Shown: positions 16,710 through 24,558 of the stretch, one piece after another
Position numbering within the stretch: position 1 is the stretch's first letter
Layout: each line of letters begins with the position of its first letter
From: Bacteroidia bacterium
GTDB lineage: Bacteria > Bacteroidota > Bacteroidia > NS11-12g > UBA955
NCBI GenBank assembly: GCA_030158725.1
Contig: JAOASJ010000043.1
Location: forward strand, 1-64,000
Length of the DNA stretch: 64,000 nt
Direction of reading: 5' to 3'
Translations under genes and position numbers: made by a program
Notes under the pieces: generated by a model
Database searches by the model: none
Told to the model about the DNA's origin: nothing
Seen by the model: the letters and a program-made list of their open reading frames with translations, nothing else

Positions 16710-16964
16710 TTAAGCTTGTTCTTGAATATCGTCGTCTTGCAACTCTTCGTTAGCACGGGCTTGTTGTTTTGCCTGCTGAACTGTGGTTAGGTACCATATT
16801 AAAGCACCACCTGCAAGCAAAGATATCTTAATAATCCACGCAGTGCTTTCACCCCAAAGGTAAATCCACGCTAAGATTTTCGGAACCATGTCCATAAATC
16901 CCATAATAATAGCAAATACACCTAATAGCATTGCCAAGCTCCCAATTTTGTTAAGTAAGTTCAT
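16710..16964 (-). CDS. Small membrane protein, two helices
   Basis: 84 residues. Two hydrophobic helices (about 8-35, containing 'LAMLLGVFAIIMGFMDMVP', and about 41-62, containing 'AWIIKISLLAGGALIWYL') are followed by a charged cytoplasmic tail 'KQQARANEELQDDDIQEQA'. I do not recognise a named family. The flanking terminator and the ATG with ~85 bases of upstream AT-rich DNA support a real single gene. It is separate from the DPP III operon, whose last stop is at 17052. Confidence 0.7.
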   Translation of the reverse strand: MNLLNKIGSLAMLLGVFAIIMGFMDMVPKILAWIYLWGESTAWIIKISLLAGGALIWYLTTVQQAKQQARANEELQDDDIQEQA

Positions 16965-17051
16965 TTTTCAATAGATTTTAAACAAACTAAATAAATTATT
17001 TTCAATTTTCAAAATATTAAGCATCAATTATTTGGAAATTTATATCAAACA

Positions 17052-19121
17052 TTAGTTTACTAAAGGTAAGAAATTATAAGTTTTACTATACCTCAACATT
17101 TGTTCTGCAAAAGATTCTGTATAATCAATTTTAATGTCGGTTATTACGCCATTAACGATAACTGGAGTCAAACGTGGTTGAATAAAACCTCTATAAGCTG
17201 CAATGTCTAATACTTTGGTTCTTTTTAAAACTTCAGTATGTAAGTTTGTGTTTACTTTCACACCATAAGTTTCTACCAAGCGTTTGCCTTCGGCTTCATT
17301 TCCGGTAGATTTAACTGTTTGAATAATGTTAAGCAAGCGACCAAATAAGCTGCGAAGTTTTTCATAATCATTGATTACAAAGAAGGTTTTGCCATCTCTT
17401 ATTTTCTTTTCAATAACATTGTCTTTTTTGCCTTCTTCGTATACCCATTGAGCAATCATTTGTCTGTTGCGCATGTGGTCTTCTTCAATGTTTTCGCCTG
17501 CTTGTAAGCGTCTTAATTGAACCATCAATCCGTTGCGGATATAGTCGTCGTATTCTGCCATACCAACCTCAAGACTAGGAATAATGCCGATATCAACCAG
17601 TTTTTTATCCATGATATAGTATAGTGCAACCAAATCTGCGCGCGCTTCTTCAAGGGTAGAGCCATATTGACCAAGATTGTCTTTTGTAATGCCATTGTTC
17701 ATTTTGCCACTAGCGTGACCGATTACTTCATGTAAAGCAGTGTGTAACTTTGCAGCAAGTTGAGAATGTGCTTTGGCACGTTTAACCTGAGCTTCGTCCC
17801 AGCAGAATTCCTCTAATAGACCACCTGAATTGTCTTTGTTGTAGGCGTCAACGATGTTGCCCAAACTAACCGATTTTGAACCGTGTTTTTCACGAATCCA
17901 TTCTGCATTTGGTAAGTTAACACCTATGGCTGTTGAAGGAGCCATATCGCCACCTTCCATAACCACGTTTACTACTTTATAAGTTATACCAACTACATTT
18001 GTTTTCTTGTATTTTGCATCGATAGGAGAGTTGTCTTCAAACCATTGGGCATTTTGAGCAATGATTGCCATTCTTTTAGACGCTTCAATGTCGTTAATTT
18101 CAACAGCACTTTCAAATCCAGCACGCATGCCAATTGGGTCGTGGTAAACTTCGATAAAGCCATTGATAACATCTATGCTGCTTTTTACATCTTTAACCCA
18201 AGCAATATTATATGCATCCCAAGTTTTTAAGTCGCCATTTTGGTAGAACTCAACCAGTAATTTTAGAGCATCCGCTTGTTCTTTTGTTTCAGAAAATTCA
18301 ATTGCTTTCTTTAAGCTTTCAACAATATTCATAATTGAAGCGCTGTACATTCCGCCTACTTTCCAAGTCTTTTCAATGATTTTTCCATCTTGTTTAATTA
18401 GCTTAGAATTTCCTCCCCAGCTAATTGGGTTGATGCTGTCATTCTTTTTGTTTGCAGCATAAAAATCTATAACTTCTTTTTTGGTTAAGCCCTCGTAGTA
18501 GTTGTTTGCTGAAGCTGCAATTGGGTCAACGCCCTCTGCTTTGTTTACACGTTTTGCATCCGTTTCAGGATTGAAAATAAGATCGATTAACCATTTTTCA
18601 AAACCAGCTTGATCGTTCGCTGCAAATAATGGAAGCTTTGCTTTAGGCGATTTGCTGATCATTTCTTTTAGGAAGCTAGAAGAAAATTCAGGATTGATTT
18701 TGTTTTCTGCATAGTGGTGGTGAATACCGTTGCTCATCCAAAAACGTTTTAAGTAAACTTCAAAGCGTCTGAATTCATCACTTTTTTTATCACCTGAGTA
18801 GTTTACATACAATTCTTCAAGTGTATTTCTAAGTCTTAGATTGTTTTTGTTGTTTTGATCATAGATAATGTCTCTTCCTGCCAAAGCTGCTTCACTAAGG
18901 AAGTAAACCAATTTTTTTTGATTTAGAGTTAGTTGATCAAAACCAGCCACTTCATAGCGCAAGATTGCGATATCGGCAAAGCGGTTAGGGTCTTCGTACA
19001 ATTTAAATACCGGTTTAGCGGGATAGTCGCTGCTTGCGGTTTCCGCTTTTTTGGGATTGCTGTTGCATGCGGATAGCAATGCAATTGCGCCACAGATGCT
19101 AAGTAGTTTATTTAAGTTCAT
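17052..19121 (-). CDS. Dipeptidyl-peptidase III (M49), predicted lipoprotein
   Basis: 689 residues. M49 enzymes cut dipeptides from the N-terminus of peptides using zinc bound by HExxxH. Here 'HEVIGHASGK' (about residue 465) and the second motif 'EEARADLVALYYIMD' (about 490) are intact. The N-terminus MNLNKLLSICGAIALLSACN ends in an LSAC lipobox, so the mature protein should be lipid-anchored in the periplasm or surface, unlike eukaryotic cytosolic DPP III. It is the last of three genes, seven bases after the Ldh2-like gene. It may supply dipeptides from oligopeptides released by secreted proteases; that is inference. Confidence 0.92.
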   Translation of the reverse strand: MNLNKLLSICGAIALLSACNSNPKKAETASSDYPAKPVFKLYEDPNRFADIAILRYEVAGFDQLTLNQKKLVYFLSEAALAGRDIIYDQNNKNNLRLRNTLEELYVNYSGDKKSDEFRRFEVYLKRFWMSNGIHHHYAENKINPEFSSSFLKEMISKSPKAKLPLFAANDQAGFEKWLIDLIFNPETDAKRVNKAEGVDPIAASANNYYEGLTKKEVIDFYAANKKNDSINPISWGGNSKLIKQDGKIIEKTWKVGGMYSASIMNIVESLKKAIEFSETKEQADALKLLVEFYQNGDLKTWDAYNIAWVKDVKSSIDVINGFIEVYHDPIGMRAGFESAVEINDIEASKRMAIIAQNAQWFEDNSPIDAKYKKTNVVGITYKVVNVVMEGGDMAPSTAIGVNLPNAEWIREKHGSKSVSLGNIVDAYNKDNSGGLLEEFCWDEAQVKRAKAHSQLAAKLHTALHEVIGHASGKMNNGITKDNLGQYGSTLEEARADLVALYYIMDKKLVDIGIIPSLEVGMAEYDDYIRNGLMVQLRRLQAGENIEEDHMRNRQMIAQWVYEEGKKDNVIEKKIRDGKTFFVINDYEKLRSLFGRLLNIIQTVKSTGNEAEGKRLVETYGVKVNTNLHTEVLKRTKVLDIAAYRGFIQPRLTPVIVNGVITDIKIDYTESFAEQMLRYSKTYNFLPLVN

Positions 19122-19128
19122 AATATTT

Positions 19129-20217
19129 TTAGAAAGGATGGTCTAGGTGGTATTTTTCTGCAATGTCTTTGAGGTCTGACACAACTTTATCAACCAAAGG
19201 AATACTTGATTGACTTCTTTCTTTGTGTAAAAGGAATTCCGGTTCACCTGGAATGATTACAGGGTGGGCAGGATCAATTGGGGTAGCAGACTTAAATCGA
19301 TTGATCCAAATATCCATGCGTTTGCCGAATTCATGTTTGTCAATAAATCCGTCGACGTCCATTGCACCTAAGAAATGACCTAAACCTTTTCCTGGAAGGT
19401 CAGGTAATACGGGCAAGAATGCAACAAATGGAGGTACCCAAGGGCCAAAATTGGCTCCAGAAAGTACGCCACTTAAAATATCAACAAGGGCACCCATGCC
19501 ATAGCCTTTATGGCTTCCATGGTCTTTGTCGCTACCTAAAGGAAGTAGATAGCCACCCGCTTTAAGGTCGCGAGGATCATTGCTTGAAAGGCCCTCTTTG
19601 GTTTCTAACCAACCTTCAGGAATGGCTTTGTTTTTTCGTTCGGCGATCTCCAGTTTGCCGTTTGCTGCTGCACTGCTGGCCATGTCGATAATGAAAGGTA
19701 AAGATTCACCTGCTGGTATTGCATAGCAAATTGGATTAGTGCCTAGCATGCGTTCTTTGCTATTGGTGGGAGCAACTAAAGGACTTGCATTGGTCATTGC
19801 CATTCCAATGTAAGTGTGTTGGAGAGCTTTCATTGCGTGGTAAGCGGCAATTCCAAAATGGTTGCTATTTGAAACTGAAGCAAATCCGCTGCCGTAAAGA
19901 TGGGTTTTCTCAATAGCGATGTCCATGGCTCTAGGAGCGACTACCAGACCTAAGCCAGCATCACCATCTAGTGTAAAAACAGATTTTTTATCCCTTAAAA
20001 CTTTAATATTGGGCTTGGTATTGATGCGGCCGCCTTCGTAAAGTCTAACATATCCACTAAGTCTAGCAACACCATGTGAGTCAATTCCGCGCAAGTCGGC
20101 TTGAATGAGTACATCTGTTGCGAGTTTGGCATCGATTTCTGAACAGCCAATGGCTTTAAACATATTTATGGTAAATAGGCTTAAGTCATCGCTTTTTATA
20201 TTGGTGAATTCGTTCAT
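19129..20217 (-). CDS. Ldh2 family malate/L-lactate dehydrogenase
   Basis: 362 residues, full length for the Ldh_2 family (malate/L-sulfolactate/ureidoglycolate dehydrogenases), which oxidise 2-hydroxyacids with NAD(P)+ using a fold unlike classical lactate dehydrogenases. 'QADLRGIDSHGVARLSGYVR' has the conserved catalytic-site His; 'NSNHFGIAAYHAMKA' and 'GTNPICYAIPAG' are family blocks; 'DKDHGSHKGYGMGALVDILS' is the cofactor/C-terminal block. Substrate is not determined by sequence. The gene starts one base after the LutA-like gene, which suggests a shared role in lactate or another hydroxyacid's oxidation. Confidence 0.9.
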   Translation of the reverse strand: MNEFTNIKSDDLSLFTINMFKAIGCSEIDAKLATDVLIQADLRGIDSHGVARLSGYVRLYEGGRINTKPNIKVLRDKKSVFTLDGDAGLGLVVAPRAMDIAIEKTHLYGSGFASVSNSNHFGIAAYHAMKALQHTYIGMAMTNASPLVAPTNSKERMLGTNPICYAIPAGESLPFIIDMASSAAANGKLEIAERKNKAIPEGWLETKEGLSSNDPRDLKAGGYLLPLGSDKDHGSHKGYGMGALVDILSGVLSGANFGPWVPPFVAFLPVLPDLPGKGLGHFLGAMDVDGFIDKHEFGKRMDIWINRFKSATPIDPAHPVIIPGEPEFLLHKERSQSSIPLVDKVVSDLKDIAEKYHLDHPF

Positions 20218-20218
20218 T

Positions 20219-20914
20219 TTATTGTTGGTTAAGCATCAAAAGGTCAATAATATTCATGGTCTTAACGGGTATGCCTGTAGCGTTAGCAGAAATGTCAACT
20301 TGTTTGCGGCAAATATCATCTTCAAAAACCATTGCTATAGCTCCTGATTTTTCAAATTCAGATATCAGAGTTTTGCTAAGTTCTCTTGCTATTTCTGGGT
20401 TTTCTGCGGCCATTGATGTTCCAGCACCACAGCAGGTGTTGTTAAGTGCAGGCAAGGTCCAAGTGCAATTAGGGATTTTCTGAATAAAAGAATTAATCCA
20501 TTCTGCACGGCAACAATCTTTAACAAGAAAATAATGCCCTGAAATTGATTCTAAATGTTTTGCGCTTATTTGTGGTAGCAAAGTATTAATGCCTTTGCTG
20601 TTTTTTGCTAAATGGGTAGCATTGTTATGGGATACAGTGTTGTTGAAAATTTTCGGATATTGAATTTGATAACAATTCAAGCACTTGGAATTGTTGCAAA
20701 TGATATCGTTTTGTCCAAAAACTTGAAGATTGTATTCAGCAATGTTTTTAGCTGCTTTTAATTCGCCCTTGTCAAAATATGGCAATCCACAGCAAGTTGC
20801 TTCACTTGGTTCTGTATAGGTAAGATTTAAAATGCTGCATAATTTTTTAAAATTATCTAAGGTTTCAGGATAATAATGTTTGGTAATGCAGGAGATTTGA
20901 AGCGCGCTTGGCAT
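20219..20914 (-). CDS. LutA/LldE-like (Fe-S)-binding protein with two CCG domains
   Basis: 231 residues, similar in length to LutA (about 240). Two CCG cysteine-rich modules are visible: 'ISCI' ... 'TCCGLPYFDKGE' ... 'CNNSKCLNC', and 'VKDCCRAEW' ... 'NTCCGAGTSMAAENPEIARE' ... 'EDDICRKQ'. In LutABC the A subunit works with LutB and LutC in L-lactate oxidation; neither partner is here. The second module starts 'KDCCRAEW' rather than the usual 'HDSCHGLR'. It leads an operon with the Ldh2-like dehydrogenase and DPP III. The ATG follows a 167-base divergent gap shared with the second sigma-factor gene. Confidence 0.8.
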   Translation of the reverse strand: MPSALQISCITKHYYPETLDNFKKLCSILNLTYTEPSEATCCGLPYFDKGELKAAKNIAEYNLQVFGQNDIICNNSKCLNCYQIQYPKIFNNTVSHNNATHLAKNSKGINTLLPQISAKHLESISGHYFLVKDCCRAEWINSFIQKIPNCTWTLPALNNTCCGAGTSMAAENPEIARELSKTLISEFEKSGAIAMVFEDDICRKQVDISANATGIPVKTMNIIDLLMLNQQ

Positions 20915-21081
20915 AATGCAATATTAATTCAGTAAAAATAGAATTTTATCAATTAAATTCGTAGCTTTTCAACAAGTTTTGAAAATTATTTAGAAATTTA
21001 CAGAAGCTCATACCACGAAACATTAACAAGAGGTGTCTAGGGTATAAATTGAGCAGATTGTGGAGCAATATACAGTATTCA

Positions 21082-21618
21082 ATGAAGGAAGAAGACCTTA
21101 TAAAAGGCTGTGTCAAAGAGGACAGGGTATGTCAGAAGGAGCTTTACAAACGCTTTGCAGGTAAGATGATGGCTGTATGTTTAAGATACTCGAACAGTAA
21201 AATGGAAGCTGAAGATATTCTTCAGGATGGATTTATTAAAGTGTTTGACAACATTTCTAAATTCAAAATGGAGGGGTCATTGGAAGGTTGGGTGCGACGT
21301 ATTATGGTCAATACCGCCATCAATAAAATACGTTCAAATAAAATGAAGTTTGAGGATATATCAGCTGGTCACAATGAATGGGACCATTATGATAATTCTG
21401 TCCTTGATAAAATGTCAGAGCAAGATTTATTAAAACTAGTTTCCCAACTGCCACAAGGATATAAGTATGTATTCAGTATGTATGCAATTGAAGGATATAG
21501 CCACAAAGAAATAGCAGATAACTTAGGTATAGAAGAAGCGAGCTCAAGGAGCCAATATGCGAAAGCAAAAAAATATTTACAACAACAAATCATCAATTTA
21601 GAAAAGATAAACTTATGA
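21082..21618 (+). CDS. ECF-type RNA polymerase sigma factor
   Basis: 178 residues from the ATG at 21082; an in-frame TTG at 21049 would add 11 residues of no family similarity, so the ATG is preferred. Region 2 covers 'ELYKRFAGKMMAVCLRYSNS' and 'AEDILQDGFIKVFDNI' to 'LEGWVRRIMVNTAINKIR'. Region 4 covers 'LVSQLPQGYKYVFSMYAIEG' and the helix-turn-helix 'HKEIADNLGIEEASSRSQYA'. The stop overlaps the next gene (ATGATG), coupling it to the anchored-barrel protein. This unit heads the adhesin locus and may control it. Relative of the sigma factor at 9280-9879. Confidence 0.93.
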   Translation: MKEEDLIKGCVKEDRVCQKELYKRFAGKMMAVCLRYSNSKMEAEDILQDGFIKVFDNISKFKMEGSLEGWVRRIMVNTAINKIRSNKMKFEDISAGHNEWDHYDNSVLDKMSEQDLLKLVSQLPQGYKYVFSMYAIEGYSHKEIADNLGIEEASSRSQYAKAKKYLQQQIINLEKINL

Positions 21619-23021
21619 TGGAAAATTCATTTGAAAAGCGAATTGCCGATAAGCTGAAAAACACAGAAGTTCAGCCAAGCGAAAATTTGCTAGATTCGAT
21701 ATTCGAAAAACGAGCAGCCAAAGCGAAGCGCTTTGCTGTTTACCCTTTTGTCGGGGCGGTGTTAGGCATAGTCCTAATTGCGTCTTTGGGCTTTTGGTAT
21801 TGGGGCGAGGGCTCTAAATCAACTTCAATTTCAAGCAATGTTGTTTTAGAAAGAGAATCTCCAAAATCTCAAGCTCAAGAAGCAAATAAACCAGAACAAA
21901 TTATTGCAGAGACTAATGCTTCTAAAGAAGATGTTTCTCAAAAGACTGTTGCAGTAGTTAAGCCAAAGAAAAGCAGTGTTAATCCAATTGCGAAATCTAG
22001 TTCTTCATCTAATGTGGATCAAGATGTAGTGGTTAAAAAGGACAACAACATTGCCAAAACTACTGTTAACAATGCTGGAATTGATAATCAATATTTCAAT
22101 GTTGGTAAGGGCGAAAGACCATTGATTCAAAAATCAGAACATCAAGGCAATAGCCATTTGTATGTGTATGAAACCATAGCAGACGATGCATTGGTAAACC
22201 GCGATTTCTTATTTAGCCGCATAGCGAGATTGCGTAAGATGGTGGTTAAGAAAAATATTGAAACAATAGAAATGGTTGACAATAAGCCAGTGAAGCGAAA
22301 CGGACCTAGTAAAAACAAACGTCCAATTTATCTAGATTTTATGTTTAATCCGAGCGTTAACATGATGATGTTAAGTGGTGATAATTCTCTAGTAGAAGCA
22401 GGGAATACGGTTTCAAAGGCTTCACTTAATCAAGGCTTTGGGTTTAGAGTTTCAGTTCCTGTTTCATCAAAGTGGAATGTTTTTTCTGGATTGAACTATA
22501 AGGAACAATCAAACCAATACAAAGGTGATTTGAGTTACAATGAAGAGCAAACTCAAATTAACCAGCATGTTAAATACATCAACGACCCGATTAAAGGAGT
22601 AATAAAAGTGATTACTTATGATACTGTGACATTCCAAGCATCAAACAAGCAAAATGTAAATTTCAAAAACCAATATAAAGTATTCCAATTGCCTATCGGA
22701 ATTTCGTACAATTTTGGGTATAAAGCATTTGATTTTTCAATCAATGGATCAGCGCTTTTGAATTATATCAAAAGCAGTCAAGGTAACAATATTAACTTAG
22801 ACCAACACGTTGTGCTACCTTATAGTTCAAACAAGGGGGCATTCGGATTTGGTGCAGGATTGAGTGTAATGGGCGCTTACAAATTAAACAACAGAATACG
22901 TTTAATTGCTGAGCCAGGTTTACAGTATTTTGGTTTGAAGTCAAACCATTTTGGAAACAATTTAAGAGAGAAAGTTTTAAGTCCACAATTAAGCATTGGT
23001 TTAAGATATACTTTATTTTGA
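21615..23021 (+). CDS. Putative anti-sigma regulator with one membrane helix and beta-barrel-like C-terminus
   Basis: 468 residues. Cytoplasmic N-terminus of ~40 residues ('SFEKRIADKLKNTEVQPSEN'), one helix at about 42-64 ('VYPFVGAVLGIVLIASLGFW'), then a Ser/Lys/Ala-rich linker to about residue 160. The last ~230 residues alternate strands and short turns ('YLDFMFNPSVNMMML', 'FGFGAGLSVMGAYKLNNRIR') and end 'LSIGLRYTLF', a terminal Phe as in outer-membrane barrels. No signal peptide precedes the barrel part, so the inner-membrane helix is the only anchor. Same architecture as the protein at 7814-9283 despite weak sequence likeness. The next gene overlaps its stop by four bases. Confidence 0.65.
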   Translation: MMENSFEKRIADKLKNTEVQPSENLLDSIFEKRAAKAKRFAVYPFVGAVLGIVLIASLGFWYWGEGSKSTSISSNVVLERESPKSQAQEANKPEQIIAETNASKEDVSQKTVAVVKPKKSSVNPIAKSSSSSNVDQDVVVKKDNNIAKTTVNNAGIDNQYFNVGKGERPLIQKSEHQGNSHLYVYETIADDALVNRDFLFSRIARLRKMVVKKNIETIEMVDNKPVKRNGPSKNKRPIYLDFMFNPSVNMMMLSGDNSLVEAGNTVSKASLNQGFGFRVSVPVSSKWNVFSGLNYKEQSNQYKGDLSYNEEQTQINQHVKYINDPIKGVIKVITYDTVTFQASNKQNVNFKNQYKVFQLPIGISYNFGYKAFDFSINGSALLNYIKSSQGNNINLDQHVVLPYSSNKGAFGFGAGLSVMGAYKLNNRIRLIAEPGLQYFGLKSNHFGNNLREKVLSPQLSIGLRYTLF

Positions 23022-24541
23022 AAAGACTAGCGTCATATCTAATTCTATTGTATTCAGTCGCTGCGTATTCACAACCTGCAACTGGGCTAATTCAGACGAG
23101 CAATCTAGTGCTTCGTCTGGGCTCAGATGGTTTTTTGAGAGACAGTGCTAATTCGCCAGCAATAGCGAATAAGAATGGATTGACCTTGTTGCAAAACGCA
23201 ACAGTATGGATGTCGGCTACCGACAGTGCTGGAAATAAACGCATAGCGGTGCAAAATTTATTAAATGGAGTGGGTGAGTTTTGGTCAGGTCCCATGAGTT
23301 TAATTAATGAGCAGGCTGCAAATTCTATGCAATGGAACAAGGTTTATTCAGCATCAAAAAGCGGTATTGAAACACATATAGATAATTATAAGAACCAATC
23401 CTATATACCAAGCGCTTCAATAAGTAGTTGGCCAGGTTCATTAGGATTTCCATATGCACAGATATTGGCTCCATTTGTAGATTTAGAAAACAACAACATG
23501 GTTTATGAACCTTTAAAAGGCGATTATCCATATATTGAATCTGATGCTATTTTGTTTTCGATTTCAAATGATGTAGCAAATGCGCACAGTGTAAGCAATG
23601 GGTTGCCTTTGGGTGTTGAGTTACACACTTCGGTGATGTCTTTTAATGACTCAAGTTTGAGCAATTGTTTTATGGTGCGCTATATTGTGTTCAATCGTTC
23701 AAAAAGAAATTACAAAAATTTCAGGTTTACTCCGGTTTTAAACTTCAAAATTGGGGGTATAGAAAATGAGTATATGGGCACTGATATTGGGGCGAAAGCA
23801 ATTTATTCAATAAATGATACAAGTGAAGCAACGTTTTCAAAAAAGCTTGTGTCTTTAGGTTGTATGGCACTTAATAAACATATTGCATCAAGCATGTATT
23901 TTGAAAACAATGCAGATCCAATTAATGGCCAACCTGATTCTGCCCATCATTTCATGAATTTAATGCAAGGTAAGTGGAAGAACGGAAAACAATTGAATTA
24001 TGGCAGTAACGGAGTAGACGGATCAGGTTCTGCAAGATTTGTGTATCCAGATACAACAGATTTTAGCCACTCAAATATGAGATGGATGGATCAAGTTCCA
24101 GGGAAAAAGATTGGTTTATTGAACTTTGATTCAGTGGAATTGAAAAGTGGACAAGCAACTTTCTACGATGTGGTTTATTTTTCTGTAGATGAAAATTTCA
24201 AATCTTTTAAACAAATTGGCGAAACTTGTTTAAGTATTAAGCAAGTATTAAATACTAAAAATCTCCTAAAAATTGATGAAAATACCCCTGTTAAAGCATC
24301 GAATTTAACTTGGTTTCCCAATCCTGTAAAAATTGGGGATAAATTGAATGTGCAAACTACCCTTGAAAGCCCTGATGGTATAAGACTTATGGATTTGAAT
24401 GGCAGGGAGATTTGCAAATTGGATTTGGATGATAGCGATAAAAGCATTATATTACCACCTGATTTAAATGCAGGGGTGTATATAGTAGAATATAAAACAT
24501 TAAACATTGTACATGTACAAAAACTAATTTTAACTCATTAA
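23018..24541 (+). CDS. Secreted protein of unknown function with T9SS type A sorting domain
   Basis: 507 residues. The start is TTG at 23018, overlapping the previous TGA; it is chosen because the signal peptide MKRLASYLILLYSVAAYSQP begins exactly there and the next in-frame ATG is about 60 residues later. The body is beta-rich, with 'VWMSATDSAGNKRIAVQN', 'NNMVYEPLKGDYPYIESDAI' and repeated statements of Asn/Asp-rich loops; I recognise no enzyme motif. The C-terminus from 'LTWFPNPVKIGDKLNVQ' is a type A sorting domain. It sits between the sigma/anti-sigma pair and the giant adhesin-like gene, 17 bases before the latter, so it is likely a target of the same regulation. Confidence 0.8.
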   Translation: MKRLASYLILLYSVAAYSQPATGLIQTSNLVLRLGSDGFLRDSANSPAIANKNGLTLLQNATVWMSATDSAGNKRIAVQNLLNGVGEFWSGPMSLINEQAANSMQWNKVYSASKSGIETHIDNYKNQSYIPSASISSWPGSLGFPYAQILAPFVDLENNNMVYEPLKGDYPYIESDAILFSISNDVANAHSVSNGLPLGVELHTSVMSFNDSSLSNCFMVRYIVFNRSKRNYKNFRFTPVLNFKIGGIENEYMGTDIGAKAIYSINDTSEATFSKKLVSLGCMALNKHIASSMYFENNADPINGQPDSAHHFMNLMQGKWKNGKQLNYGSNGVDGSGSARFVYPDTTDFSHSNMRWMDQVPGKKIGLLNFDSVELKSGQATFYDVVYFSVDENFKSFKQIGETCLSIKQVLNTKNLLKIDENTPVKASNLTWFPNPVKIGDKLNVQTTLESPDGIRLMDLNGREICKLDLDDSDKSIILPPDLNAGVYIVEYKTLNIVHVQKLILTH

Positions 24542-24558
24542 AAAAGCAACAACACGAT

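Noticed and set aside
20915-21081. RNA gene or operator in the 167-base divergent gap
   Set aside because: AT-rich, with no convincing hairpin, inverted repeat or exact promoter element on either strand.
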